Shown: positions 1-6,830 of the stretch, in pieces
How the letters are laid out: every line of letters begins with the position of its first letter
Numbering within the stretch: position 1 is the stretch's first letter
Source: Thiolapillus brandeum
Lineage (GTDB): Bacteria > Pseudomonadota > Gammaproteobacteria > Chromatiales > Chromatiaceae
Length of the DNA: 6,830 bases
NCBI GenBank assembly: GCA_011051425.1
Contig: DRLF01000399.1
Coordinates: 1-6,830, forward strand
Reading direction: 5' to 3'
Notes under the pieces: generated by a model
What the model was told of the DNA's origin: nothing
The model's database searches: none
The model's input: only the letters and a program-made list of their open reading frames with translations
Position numbers and translations under genes: made by a program

Positions 1-1565
1 CCCTGAACCACATGCTCCATGGCCTCGCGGATTTTGTCCCAGTTTGCCTGCCTGATGACAGGAATGATATGGGCCTTCTTTTCCGTGGCCTTCACCTCAC
101 CGGTACTCTCATCCACGATCTCGTCCACCAGCTGGGGCTGCATGTAGACGCCACCGTTGGCTATCGCGGCCGTGGCTGCCGCCAGCTGCAGGGGCGTGGC
201 CTCGAAAGACCCCTGGCCGATGCCGATGATGACGGTCTCGCCGGGAAACCACACCTGCTTGTAGCGCCTGCGCTTCCATTCGCGGGAAGGCCGGATGCCG
301 GTGCGCTCACCCACCAAGTCGATACCGGTCTTTTCACCGAAGCGGAACTGCTTGAGATACTGCTGCAGCTTATCGATGCCGATCTCATGGGCCAGCTGGT
401 AAAAGAACACGTCGCAGGACTGGGTGACGGCCGCATCCACGTCCATGGGACCGTGGCCGCCCTTTTTCCAGTCGCGGTATTTGTGATCATGCCCCGGCAG
501 CTGAAAAAAGCCCGGGCAGTATTTCTTTTCCTTGGCATCGATGAAGCCCAGCTCCAGCCCGGCCAGCCCCATGAAAGGCTTGACGGTGGAACCCGGCGGA
601 TAGGCGCCCTGCAGCGCCCGGTTGAACAGGGGGTTGTTCGGGTCCTGCCGCAACGCCTGGTAGGCCTTCGAACTGATACCTTCCACGAAGGGATTGGAAT
701 CGTAGCCCGGCTTGCTGACCATGGCCAGCACACCACCGGTCTTGGGATCGATGGCCACCACCGCACCGTTCACATCCCCCAGGGCATCCATAGCCACCCG
801 CTGCAGATCGATATCGATGTTCAGACGCAGGCTGCGGCCAGGCTGGGGCGGGGTTTCCTGCAGCACCCGCACCGCCTTACCCAGGGCGTTGACCTCCACC
901 TGCTGCAGCCCCACCCTGCCATGGAGTACATCCTCGTAGGATTTTTCCACCCCGGTCTTGCCGATATAGGTGGTGCCCGCGTAGTTCGAGGCATCGATGG
1001 TTTTCAGGTCCTGGAGGCTGATACGGCCCACATAGCCCACCACATGGGCCATGAGATCTTTCATCGGGTAGGTGCGCGTGAGGCGCGCCTTGATGGAAAC
1101 ACCGGGAAACTTGTAGCGATTGACCGCGAACAGGGCGGCTTCTTCCTGAGAAATGTCCAGTTTGATAGGAATGCTCTCGAAGCGCCGTTTCTGGCGTTTG
1201 AGCTTGTAGAAGCGTTCCCGGTCAGCCGGGCGGATCTCGATCAGCTCCTCCAGCCCGGCCAGGGTCTTGTCCAGATCCGGCACCACTTCGGGGATGATCT
1301 CCAGATTGAAGGCCGGCCGGTTGAGTGCCAGCAGGCGGTTCTTGCGGTCATAGATCAGCCCCCGCGTGGGCGGCAGGGGTATCAGCTTGACCCGGTTGTC
1401 CTGGGCAAGCGTGGTGAAATGGTCGTGATCGATGATCTGCAGATACACCATGCGCCCGACGATGCTGCCCAGCAGGATGAGCACCACCAGTCCGGCGACA
1501 ATGGCGCGATGGGTAAACAGCCTGCCTTCGCGGCGATAATCCTTGAAATCCAGATTACCGGACAT
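1..1565 (-). CDS. mrdA: Peptidoglycan D,D-transpeptidase PBP2 (partial, C-terminus off window)
   Basis: PBP2 is the class B penicillin-binding protein that cross-links peptidoglycan in the elongasome with RodA and MreBCD; it is anchored in the inner membrane and acts in the periplasm. The ORF stays open to the left edge, giving 521 codons; E. coli PBP2 has 633 residues, so roughly the last fifth, with the KSGT motif, is missing. Visible in order: one transmembrane segment at about residues 21-43; the RGLIYDR motif at 68-74 that opens the pedestal domain; the catalytic motif GSTVKP with Ser326 and Lys329; the second motif Ser383-Cys384-Asp385 (the SxD form typical of PBP2); and GIGQG at 448-452. 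The ATG at 1565 was chosen because it gives a normal short cytoplasmic N-terminus before the membrane segment. It lies inside the end of mreD (11-bp overlap), which suggests translational coupling. No strong ribosome binding site is visible. Cys350, Asp365, His371 and Cys384 form a possible metal site. No frameshift was seen over the whole read. Confidence 0.96.
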   Translation of the reverse strand, partial: MSGNLDFKDYRREGRLFTHRAIVAGLVVLILLGSIVGRMVYLQIIDHDHFTTLAQDNRVKLIPLPPTRGLIYDRKNRLLALNRPAFNLEIIPEVVPDLDKTLAGLEELIEIRPADRERFYKLKRQKRRFESIPIKLDISQEEAALFAVNRYKFPGVSIKARLTRTYPMKDLMAHVVGYVGRISLQDLKTIDASNYAGTTYIGKTGVEKSYEDVLHGRVGLQQVEVNALGKAVRVLQETPPQPGRSLRLNIDIDLQRVAMDALGDVNGAVVAIDPKTGGVLAMVSKPGYDSNPFVEGISSKAYQALRQDPNNPLFNRALQGAYPPGSTVKPFMGLAGLELGFIDAKEKKYCPGFFQLPGHDHKYRDWKKGGHGPMDVDAAVTQSCDVFFYQLAHEIGIDKLQQYLKQFRFGEKTGIDLVGERTGIRPSREWKRRRYKQVWFPGETVIIGIGQGSFEATPLQLAAATAAIANGGVYMQPQLVDEIVDESTGEVKATEKKAHIIPVIRQANWDKIREAMEHVVQ

Positions 1566-2043
1566 GGAAACGCCGTCTCAGATCCCGGAAGATGATGAAC
1601 AGCCACGGCCAGATCAGGCCACCCAGCAGGGGCGCCGCCCAGGATTCGAGCATGGCTGCGGGCCGTCCGATGGTGCCGTCCACCCACACGAACAGCAGCC
1701 GGTCGACGTACAGCAGCAGCGCAACGAAAACCGATTGCTGCCACAGGGGAAACACCCGCACCCGTTTGTGCGTCTTTACGGTGATGAAGCTGATCACCGA
1801 CAGGCCAAAGGCATGTTGTCCCAGCAGGGTGCCGGTAAGAATATCCAGCAGCAGCCCGACGAAGAAGCCGATACCGACCCCCACCCGTTCGGGCAGGGCC
1901 ATGCACCAGTAGATCAGCACCAGCGCCGCCCACTGCAGCCGGAAATACTGCAGATTCTCCGGCATGGGCATCACGCTCAGCACCAGGCTGATCAGCAGGG
2001 TAATGGCGATGGTGGTCCTGCCATGTGGGACTTCGGGGCTCAT
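1555..2043 (-). CDS. mreD: Rod shape-determining membrane protein MreD
   Basis: MreD is the integral inner-membrane member of the MreBCD complex, which links cytoplasmic MreB filaments to the periplasmic wall-synthesis enzymes. The 162-residue product has the same length as E. coli MreD. It is very hydrophobic, with about six candidate membrane segments near residues 10-25, 36-50, 54-74, 78-89, 98-120 and 136-153, and it ends in a basic tail (RDLRRRFH). The family-typical stretch GFFVGLLLDILTG lies at 59-71. The ATG at 2043 overlaps the mreC stop codon by 4 bp (ATGA), so this start is well fixed and translation is probably coupled to mreC. The 3' end overlaps the start of mrdA by 11 bp. The identification rests on hydrophobic pattern, length and position between mreC and mrdA, since MreD is poorly conserved in sequence. 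Confidence 0.94.
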   Translation of the reverse strand: MSPEVPHGRTTIAITLLISLVLSVMPMPENLQYFRLQWAALVLIYWCMALPERVGVGIGFFVGLLLDILTGTLLGQHAFGLSVISFITVKTHKRVRVFPLWQQSVFVALLLYVDRLLFVWVDGTIGRPAAMLESWAAPLLGGLIWPWLFIIFRDLRRRFHVR

Positions 2044-2942
2044 GGCGCTGTGGTCTCCGTTTCCGGCACGGCTTTTTCCGCGGCAGGCGCTGCCTGCTCT
2101 TCTTCAGGAAATTCCGGAGGAACATTCACTTCCCAGACCAGCAGCGCTTCCCGGGTACGGTCGAGCTGGGCCAGTGGCCTGGCGAGTACCGTGGCAAAGG
2201 GCTTGCCCGGCTGGCGTTTCACCGCCGTTACCCTGGCCACGGGATAGCCCGGGGGAAACTTGCCACCCAGGCCGGAGGTGACCAGCAGATCATCGGGGCG
2301 GATGTCCGCGTTGTTGGGAAGATAGGGCATTTCCAGCTTGTTGATGCTGCCGGTACCCACGGCCACGGTGCGCAATCCGTTGCGCAGCACCTGCACGGGC
2401 AGGGAATGTTCCACGTCGGTGATCAGCAGCACCGTGGCGTTCAGAGGGCTGACATGCACCACCTGCCCCATCACCGCGTGTGCATCGAGCACCGCCTGCC
2501 CTTCGAACACCCCGGAATTGCTGCCCTTGTCGATGACGATCTGCTGACGGAAAGGGTCCAGATCCATGGCGGAAAGCTCCGCCACCAGCACCCGGTTGCC
2601 GATCTTGTAGGCGGAACCCAGCAGGTCGCGCAGCCGTTCGTTCTCGGCCTGCAGCGCGGCCAGCTGCTGCAGTTCGGCCTTGAGTTTGAGGTTTTCCCGG
2701 TTGAGACGCCGGTTGGACTGCTGCAGATCATCGCGGGTCTGCAGGGTTTCCGTCAGCCATCTGCCGATACTGCTGGGGGCTTCGGCCAGAAACTGTATGG
2801 GGTAGGTGAGCACGGAGAGGGTGCTGCGCAGGGTTTCCGTCTGGTGGAAACGGTGATCCATCACCATCAGCAGGATGGAAAGGATCATTGCCCCGATGAC
2901 ACGGGCGCCCTGGGAAGGTCCTTCGGCAAAAATGAACTTGAT
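2040..2942 (-). CDS. mreC: Rod shape-determining protein MreC (probable ATC start)
   Basis: MreC is the bitopic, mostly periplasmic scaffold of the elongasome; it binds MreB and MreD and activates PBP2. From the proposed start the product is 300 residues: a short cytoplasmic N-terminus (KFIFAEGPSQGAR), a membrane segment at about 12-30, a heptad-rich coiled coil at about 68-110 rich in Leu, Glu and Arg, and the beta-domain with VIDKGSNSGVFEGQAV at about 136-151 and LLVTSGLGGKFPPGYPV at about 219-235. The tail is Pro/Glu/Ala-rich. E. coli MreC has 367 residues, so the tail is shorter here. The first ATG in frame is at 2888 and would give 282 residues, but that removes most of the membrane segment. 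The 18 codons upstream match the start of E. coli MreC (MKPIFSRGPS) and follow an AAGGAG at the right distance from an ATC codon at 2942. An in-frame TAA at 2964-2966 blocks anything further upstream. Family identity is certain; the start codon is an inference. Confidence 0.93.
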   Translation of the reverse strand: MKFIFAEGPSQGARVIGAMILSILLMVMDHRFHQTETLRSTLSVLTYPIQFLAEAPSSIGRWLTETLQTRDDLQQSNRRLNRENLKLKAELQQLAALQAENERLRDLLGSAYKIGNRVLVAELSAMDLDPFRQQIVIDKGSNSGVFEGQAVLDAHAVMGQVVHVSPLNATVLLITDVEHSLPVQVLRNGLRTVAVGTGSINKLEMPYLPNNADIRPDDLLVTSGLGGKFPPGYPVARVTAVKRQPGKPFATVLARPLAQLDRTREALLVWEVNVPPEFPEEEQAAPAAEKAVPETETTAP

Positions 2943-2949
2943 GACAGGG

Positions 2950-2955
2950 CTCCTT
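2950..2955 (-). promoter_or_regulatory. Shine-Dalgarno deciding the mreC start
   Basis: On the minus strand the hexamer AAGGAG occupies 2955 to 2950. It is followed by 7 nt and then the ATC codon at 2942-2940, which is ideal spacing. The nearest in-frame ATG (2888) is over 60 nt away and has no comparable site in front of it. This supports initiation at the ATC codon. Confidence 0.7.
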
Positions 2956-2988
2956 GTGCTGCGTTATTCCATACCCGTGGAAAGGCGG

Positions 2989-4047
<1,059 letters not shown>

Positions 4048-4128
4048 TTATCCCGGTCTGCTTGCCGGTTGTGAGTTTGGAGGAGAAACCAGGGAAACAG
4101 CCAGGGCCTTTCCCGATTCAAGAGCGGT

Positions 4129-4158
4129 AATCTATCAACTGTAGCCACCTTTGGGCAA
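4129..4158 (-). promoter_or_regulatory. Candidate promoter for mreB operon
   Basis: On the minus strand TTGCCC (4158-4153) is followed, after 18 bp, by TAGATT (4134-4129). Each hexamer matches 4 of 6 consensus sigma-70 positions. Transcription would start near 4122 and leave a leader of about 85-90 nt before the mreB ATG. This is a pattern match only; other weak matches exist in the region. Confidence 0.3.
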
Positions 4159-4269
4159 GAGCTGTATTCCCCGCGAACCGCCCCCTTTGTGTGATGAACC
4201 TCCTAGTCTGTTGATTTACCGCCGGTATTCACGCCGGACAGGCCGCAATCTGCTCCCGGTTTTTTTCCA

Positions 4270-4312
4270 CGGGCCGTTTTTTCACGCGGGTTCAGCGTGT
4301 AAATCCGGCCCG
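4270..4312. repeat. Nested inverted repeat upstream of gatC
   Basis: An outer pair CGGGCC (4270-4275) / GGCCCG (4307-4312) encloses an inner perfect pair CACGC (4283-4287) / GCGTG (4295-4299) with a 7-nt loop. It lies directly upstream of the candidate gatC -10 box and overlaps its -35 region, so it could be an operator. It could also be a chance structure in GC-rich DNA. It does not look like a good terminator, because no gene is read into it from the left and the following T-run is short. Confidence 0.4.
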
Positions 4313-4321
4313 TTTTATGCT
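4291..4321 (+). promoter_or_regulatory. Candidate promoter for gatCAB operon
   Basis: TATGCT at 4316-4321 matches the -10 consensus at 4 of 6 positions and sits about 40 bp before the gatC ATG, in a local AT-rich stretch. The best upstream partner is TTCAGC at 4291-4296 with a long 19-bp spacer, so the -35 is weak. This is offered as a candidate only. Confidence 0.3.
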
Positions 4322-4359
4322 AGTTTTGCCTCCTTTGATGCACCGCTGTGGATAAACGC

Positions 4360-4647
4360 ATGGATCTGGAACCCGAAGAAGTTGAAAAAATCGCCCATCT
4401 GGCCCGCATCGCGGTTGCCGCTGACGAGCTCGATGCGCTGAATACCGAACTGTCCGGCATTCTCGGCCTGGTGGAACGCATGGCCGAACTGGACACCAGC
4501 GACATCGTGCCCATGGCGCACCCCCTGGACATGCCTCAGCGCCTGCGCCCGGACGTGGTCACGGAAGAAAACCACCGCGACGCCTACCAGGCTGTGGCGC
4601 CCGCCACGGCCAACGGCCTGTATCTTGTCCCCAGAGTGATTGAATGA
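4360..4647 (+). CDS. gatC: Asp-tRNA(Asn)/Glu-tRNA(Gln) amidotransferase subunit C
   Basis: GatC is the small subunit that wraps around and stabilises the GatA-GatB interface of the tRNA-dependent amidotransferase in the cytoplasm. The product has 95 residues, the usual family size. Typical stretches are [13 protein letters not shown] at 6-18, ILGLVERM at about 33-40, and the C-terminal block [14 protein letters not shown] followed by [12 protein letters not shown] and YLVPRVIE. The ATG at 4360 was chosen because it matches the common start of the family (M-x-L-E before the first helix). An in-frame GTG at 4348 would add only four residues (MDKR when read as a start). No clear Shine-Dalgarno precedes either. 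The stop codon overlaps the first gatA ATG (ATGA), so the two genes are probably translationally coupled. It is the first gene of the gatCAB operon. Confidence 0.95.
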   Translation: MDLEPEEVEKIAHLARIAVAADELDALNTELSGILGLVERMAELDTSDIVPMAHPLDMPQRLRPDVVTEENHRDAYQAVAPATANGLYLVPRVIE

Positions 4648-6107
4648 TGAGTGATCTGCACCTCAAGTCCATCGCCGAGCTGTCTGCGGGTCTGCAGGCG
4701 GGTGATTTCAGCAGTGTGGAGCTCACGCAGCATTTCCTGGACCGCATCGAACGGTTCGATGGCGAACTGAATGCGCTGGTCACCCTGACGAAAGATCAGG
4801 CGCTGGCCCAGGCCGAAGCGGCGGACGCGCGCATCAGGTCCGGCAATGCCGGCCCGTTGACGGGCATCCCCATCCTGCACAAGGACATCTTCTGCACCGA
4901 AGGCGTGAAAACCAGCTGCGGTTCACGCATGCTGGACAACTTCATCTCTCCCTACGACGCCACAGTCGTCACCCGCCTCAAGGACGCCGGCGTGGTCATG
5001 CTGGGCAAGACCAACATGGACGAGTTCGCCATGGGCTCTTCCAATGAAACCAGCTTCTACGGCCCGGTGAAAAACCCCTGGGATACCGAACGTGTGCCCG
5101 GCGGCTCTTCCGGCGGCTCGGCTGCCGGCGTGGCAGCACGCCTGGGCGTGGCCGCCACCGGCACGGACACCGGTGGCTCCATCCGCCAGCCCGCCGCCCT
5201 GTGCGGCATCACCGGCCTCAAACCCACCTACGGGCGGGTATCGCGCTATGGCATGATTGCCTTCGCCTCCAGCCTGGACCAGGCCGGCCCCATGACCCGC
5301 AGCGCGGAAGATGCCGCCTACCTGCTGGCCGCCATGGCCGGATTCGACGAGCGCGACTCCACCAGCGTGGATCGCCCGGTGGACGACTATGTCGGTCAGC
5401 TCAACCAGCCGCTCGAAGGCCTCAGGGTCGGCATCGTGAAGGAGTTTTTCGGGGAAGGGCTGAACGCGGGCATGAGCGCTTCCATGCAGACGGCTGTCGA
5501 CGAGCTCAAAAAACTGGGCGTGGAAACGGTCGAAGTCTCCCTGCCCCATTCCCACTATTCGGTACCGGCCTATTATGTGGTCGCCCCCGCGGAATGCTCC
5601 TCCAACCTGTCCCGCTTCGACGGGGTGCGCTTCGGCCACCGCTGTGACGATCCGCAGGACCTCGAAGACCTGTACAAGCGCTCCCGCGGCGAGGGTTTCG
5701 GCGCCGAGGTGAAGCGCCGCATCATGATCGGCACCTATGCCCTGTCGGCCGGCTATTACGACGCCTATTACCTCAAAGCACAGCAGGTGCGCCAAGTCAT
5801 CGCCGGCGACTTCCGCAAGGCGTTCGAAAGCGTGGACGTACTGCTGGGGCCGGCATCACCAGAAACGGCCTTCCGCATCGGCGAGAAATCCGATGACCCG
5901 GTGTCCATGTACCTGTCGGACATCTACACCATCGCCGTGAACCTGGCCGGGCTGCCCGCCATGTCTCTGCCGGCGCCCCTGGTGGACGGCCTGCCCGCGG
6001 GGCTGCAGCTCATCGGCAACTATTTTGAGGAAGGTCGCCTGCTTGCGTTGGCGCACCAGTTGCAGCAGATCACCGACTGGCACCAACAGACGCCTTCCGG
6101 CTACTGA
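4644..6107 (+). CDS. gatA: Asp-tRNA(Asn)/Glu-tRNA(Gln) amidotransferase subunit A
   Basis: GatA is the glutaminase subunit: it hydrolyses glutamine and passes ammonia to GatB. It belongs to the amidase-signature family, and its 487 residues are the normal length. The Ser-cis-Ser-Lys triad is complete: Lys80 in HKD, Ser155 in the motif [10 protein letters not shown] (151-160), and Ser179 in [12 protein letters not shown] (173-184). The conserved [13 protein letters not shown] follows at 191-203, and the C-terminal part keeps the [11 protein letters not shown] and [10 protein letters not shown] blocks. Two adjacent ATG codons (4644 and 4647) are possible starts. The second would number the triad Lys79/Ser154/Ser178, as in the well-studied Staphylococcus aureus enzyme. 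The gene overlaps gatC by 4 bp and is followed by gatB after 14 bp. All key residues are present and nothing suggests truncation. Confidence 0.98.
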   Translation: MMSDLHLKSIAELSAGLQAGDFSSVELTQHFLDRIERFDGELNALVTLTKDQALAQAEAADARIRSGNAGPLTGIPILHKDIFCTEGVKTSCGSRMLDNFISPYDATVVTRLKDAGVVMLGKTNMDEFAMGSSNETSFYGPVKNPWDTERVPGGSSGGSAAGVAARLGVAATGTDTGGSIRQPAALCGITGLKPTYGRVSRYGMIAFASSLDQAGPMTRSAEDAAYLLAAMAGFDERDSTSVDRPVDDYVGQLNQPLEGLRVGIVKEFFGEGLNAGMSASMQTAVDELKKLGVETVEVSLPHSHYSVPAYYVVAPAECSSNLSRFDGVRFGHRCDDPQDLEDLYKRSRGEGFGAEVKRRIMIGTYALSAGYYDAYYLKAQQVRQVIAGDFRKAFESVDVLLGPASPETAFRIGEKSDDPVSMYLSDIYTIAVNLAGLPAMSLPAPLVDGLPAGLQLIGNYFEEGRLLALAHQLQQITDWHQQTPSGY

Positions 6108-6109
6108 GC

Positions 6110-6113
6110 AGGA
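6110..6113 (+). promoter_or_regulatory. Ribosome binding site of gatB
   Basis: AGGA lies just after the gatA stop codon, with 8 nt between it and the gatB ATG at 6122. It supports this ATG as the gatB start. Confidence 0.6.
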
Positions 6114-6121
6114 CACAAGCT

Positions 6122-6830
6122 ATGCAATGGGAAACTGTCATCGGGCTGGAAATTCATACTCAGCTCACCACTAAATCCAAGATCTTCTCCGGGGCATCCA
6201 TCGCTTTCGGCGCCGAACCCAACACCCAGGCCTGCCTGGTCGACCTGGGCTTCCCCGGCGTGCTGCCGGTGCTGAATGAAGCCGTGGTGAAAAAGGCGAT
6301 TCTGTTCGGCACCGCCATCGATGCGGAGATCGCCCGCCGCACCGTATTCGCGCGCAAGAACTATTTCTACCCCGACCTGCCCAAGGGCTACCAGATCAGC
6401 CAGCTGGACCATCCCATCGTTGGCATGGGACATGTGGACATCACCCTGGAGAACGGCGAGGACAAGCGCATCGGCGTGACCCGCGCCCATCTCGAAGAAG
6501 ATGCGGGCAAATCCCTGCACGAGGATTTTCACGGCATGACCGGCATCGACCTCAACCGCGCCGGAACGCCCCTGCTGGAAATCGTCTCCGAGCCGGACAT
6601 GAGTTCGGCAAAGGAAGCGCTGGCCTATGCCAAAAAGATCCACCAGATCGTCGTCTATCTCGGCATCTGCGATGGCAACATGCAGGAAGGCTCCTTCCGC
6701 GTGGACGCCAATGTTTCCGTACGGCCGGTGGGGCAGGAAGAACTGGGCACCCGCGCCGAGCTGAAGAACATCAACTCCTTCCGCTTCCTGGAAAAAGCCA
6801 TCAATTTCGAGGTGGAACGGCAGATCGACA
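6122..6830 (+). CDS. gatB: Asp-tRNA(Asn)/Glu-tRNA(Gln) amidotransferase subunit B (partial, C-terminus off window)
   Basis: GatB binds the misacylated tRNA, phosphorylates the Glu or Asp side chain with ATP and transfers ammonia delivered from GatA. The window holds 236 codons, about half of the usual 475-480 residues. This covers most of the catalytic cradle domain; the helical and YqeY-like tRNA-binding domains lie beyond the edge. Seen in order: [10 protein letters not shown] at 6-15, [15 protein letters not shown] at 79-93, HLEEDAGK at 123-130 (region of the family's metal-binding Glu), [17 protein letters not shown] at 143-159, and [15 protein letters not shown] at 187-201. These are hallmark blocks of the GatB/GatE family; the bacterial gatCA context and the N-terminus point to GatB. 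Whether the enzyme serves Gln, Asn or both depends on whether the genome has GlnRS and AsnRS, which cannot be seen here. Confidence 0.97.
   Translation, partial: MQWETVIGLEIHTQLTTKSKIFSGASIAFGAEPNTQACLVDLGFPGVLPVLNEAVVKKAILFGTAIDAEIARRTVFARKNYFYPDLPKGYQISQLDHPIVGMGHVDITLENGEDKRIGVTRAHLEEDAGKSLHEDFHGMTGIDLNRAGTPLLEIVSEPDMSSAKEALAYAKKIHQIVVYLGICDGNMQEGSFRVDANVSVRPVGQEELGTRAELKNINSFRFLEKAINFEVERQID

Noticed and set aside
12..1595. A 527-codon open frame on the plus strand, opposite mrdA
   Set aside because: It lies entirely antisense to a clear PBP2 gene, its product is rich in His, Gly and Gln with no recognisable motif, and long antisense frames are common in GC-rich coding DNA.
2964..2972. 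A two-codon mini-ORF (ATG GAA TAA, minus strand) between mreB and mreC, in the mreC frame
   Set aside because: It has no ribosome binding site and is too short to judge. I considered it as a true mreC start followed by a nonsense mutation, but the AAGGAG just before the ATC codon and the alignment with E. coli MreC fit the ATC start better.
4242..4266. GC-rich segment followed by a run of seven T as a possible terminator
   Set aside because: No convincing stem precedes the T-run, and no upstream plus-strand gene would need terminating here.
4151..4441. A 96-codon open frame spanning the intergenic region and the start of gatC
   Set aside because: Starts at TTG without a ribosome binding site, has no recognisable domain and runs into gatC in the wrong frame.
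4923..5795. A 290-codon open frame on the minus strand, inside gatA
   Set aside because: gatA on the other strand has all catalytic motifs; the antisense product is a Gly/His/Ala-rich shadow.

Overview
The window is a GC-rich stretch of an ordinary bacterial chromosome, almost certainly gammaproteobacterial. It carries two well-known housekeeping clusters placed head to head. MreB, MreC, MreD and PBP2 closely resemble the gammaproteobacterial forms, and the same divergent mre/gat arrangement is known in Pseudomonas. The genus cannot be named from the sequence alone.

Left part (1-4035, minus strand): a cell-shape operon read right to left, mreB - mreC - mreD - mrdA (PBP2). The mrdA gene runs off the left edge. 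MreB is the actin-like filament, MreC and MreD are its membrane and periplasmic partners, and PBP2 is the transpeptidase that cross-links sidewall peptidoglycan. Genes are 46 bp apart or overlap, so they are probably co-transcribed and partly translationally coupled.

Middle (4036-4359): a 324-bp divergent intergenic region with no convincing gene. It has weak promoter-like hexamers in both directions and a small nested inverted repeat just upstream of gatC.

Right part (4360-6830, plus strand): gatC - gatA - gatB, the tRNA-dependent amidotransferase that converts misacylated Glu-tRNA(Gln) and/or Asp-tRNA(Asn) to the correctly charged form. gatB runs off the right edge.

I found no mobile element, CRISPR array, RNA gene or new multigene system. 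Two details deserve a second look. First, mreC appears to start at a non-canonical ATC codon behind a strong Shine-Dalgarno; the first ATG would remove most of its membrane anchor. Second, PBP2 carries a Cys-Asp-His-Cys set at the positions where Acinetobacter PBP2 has a Asp-Asp-His-Cys zinc site.
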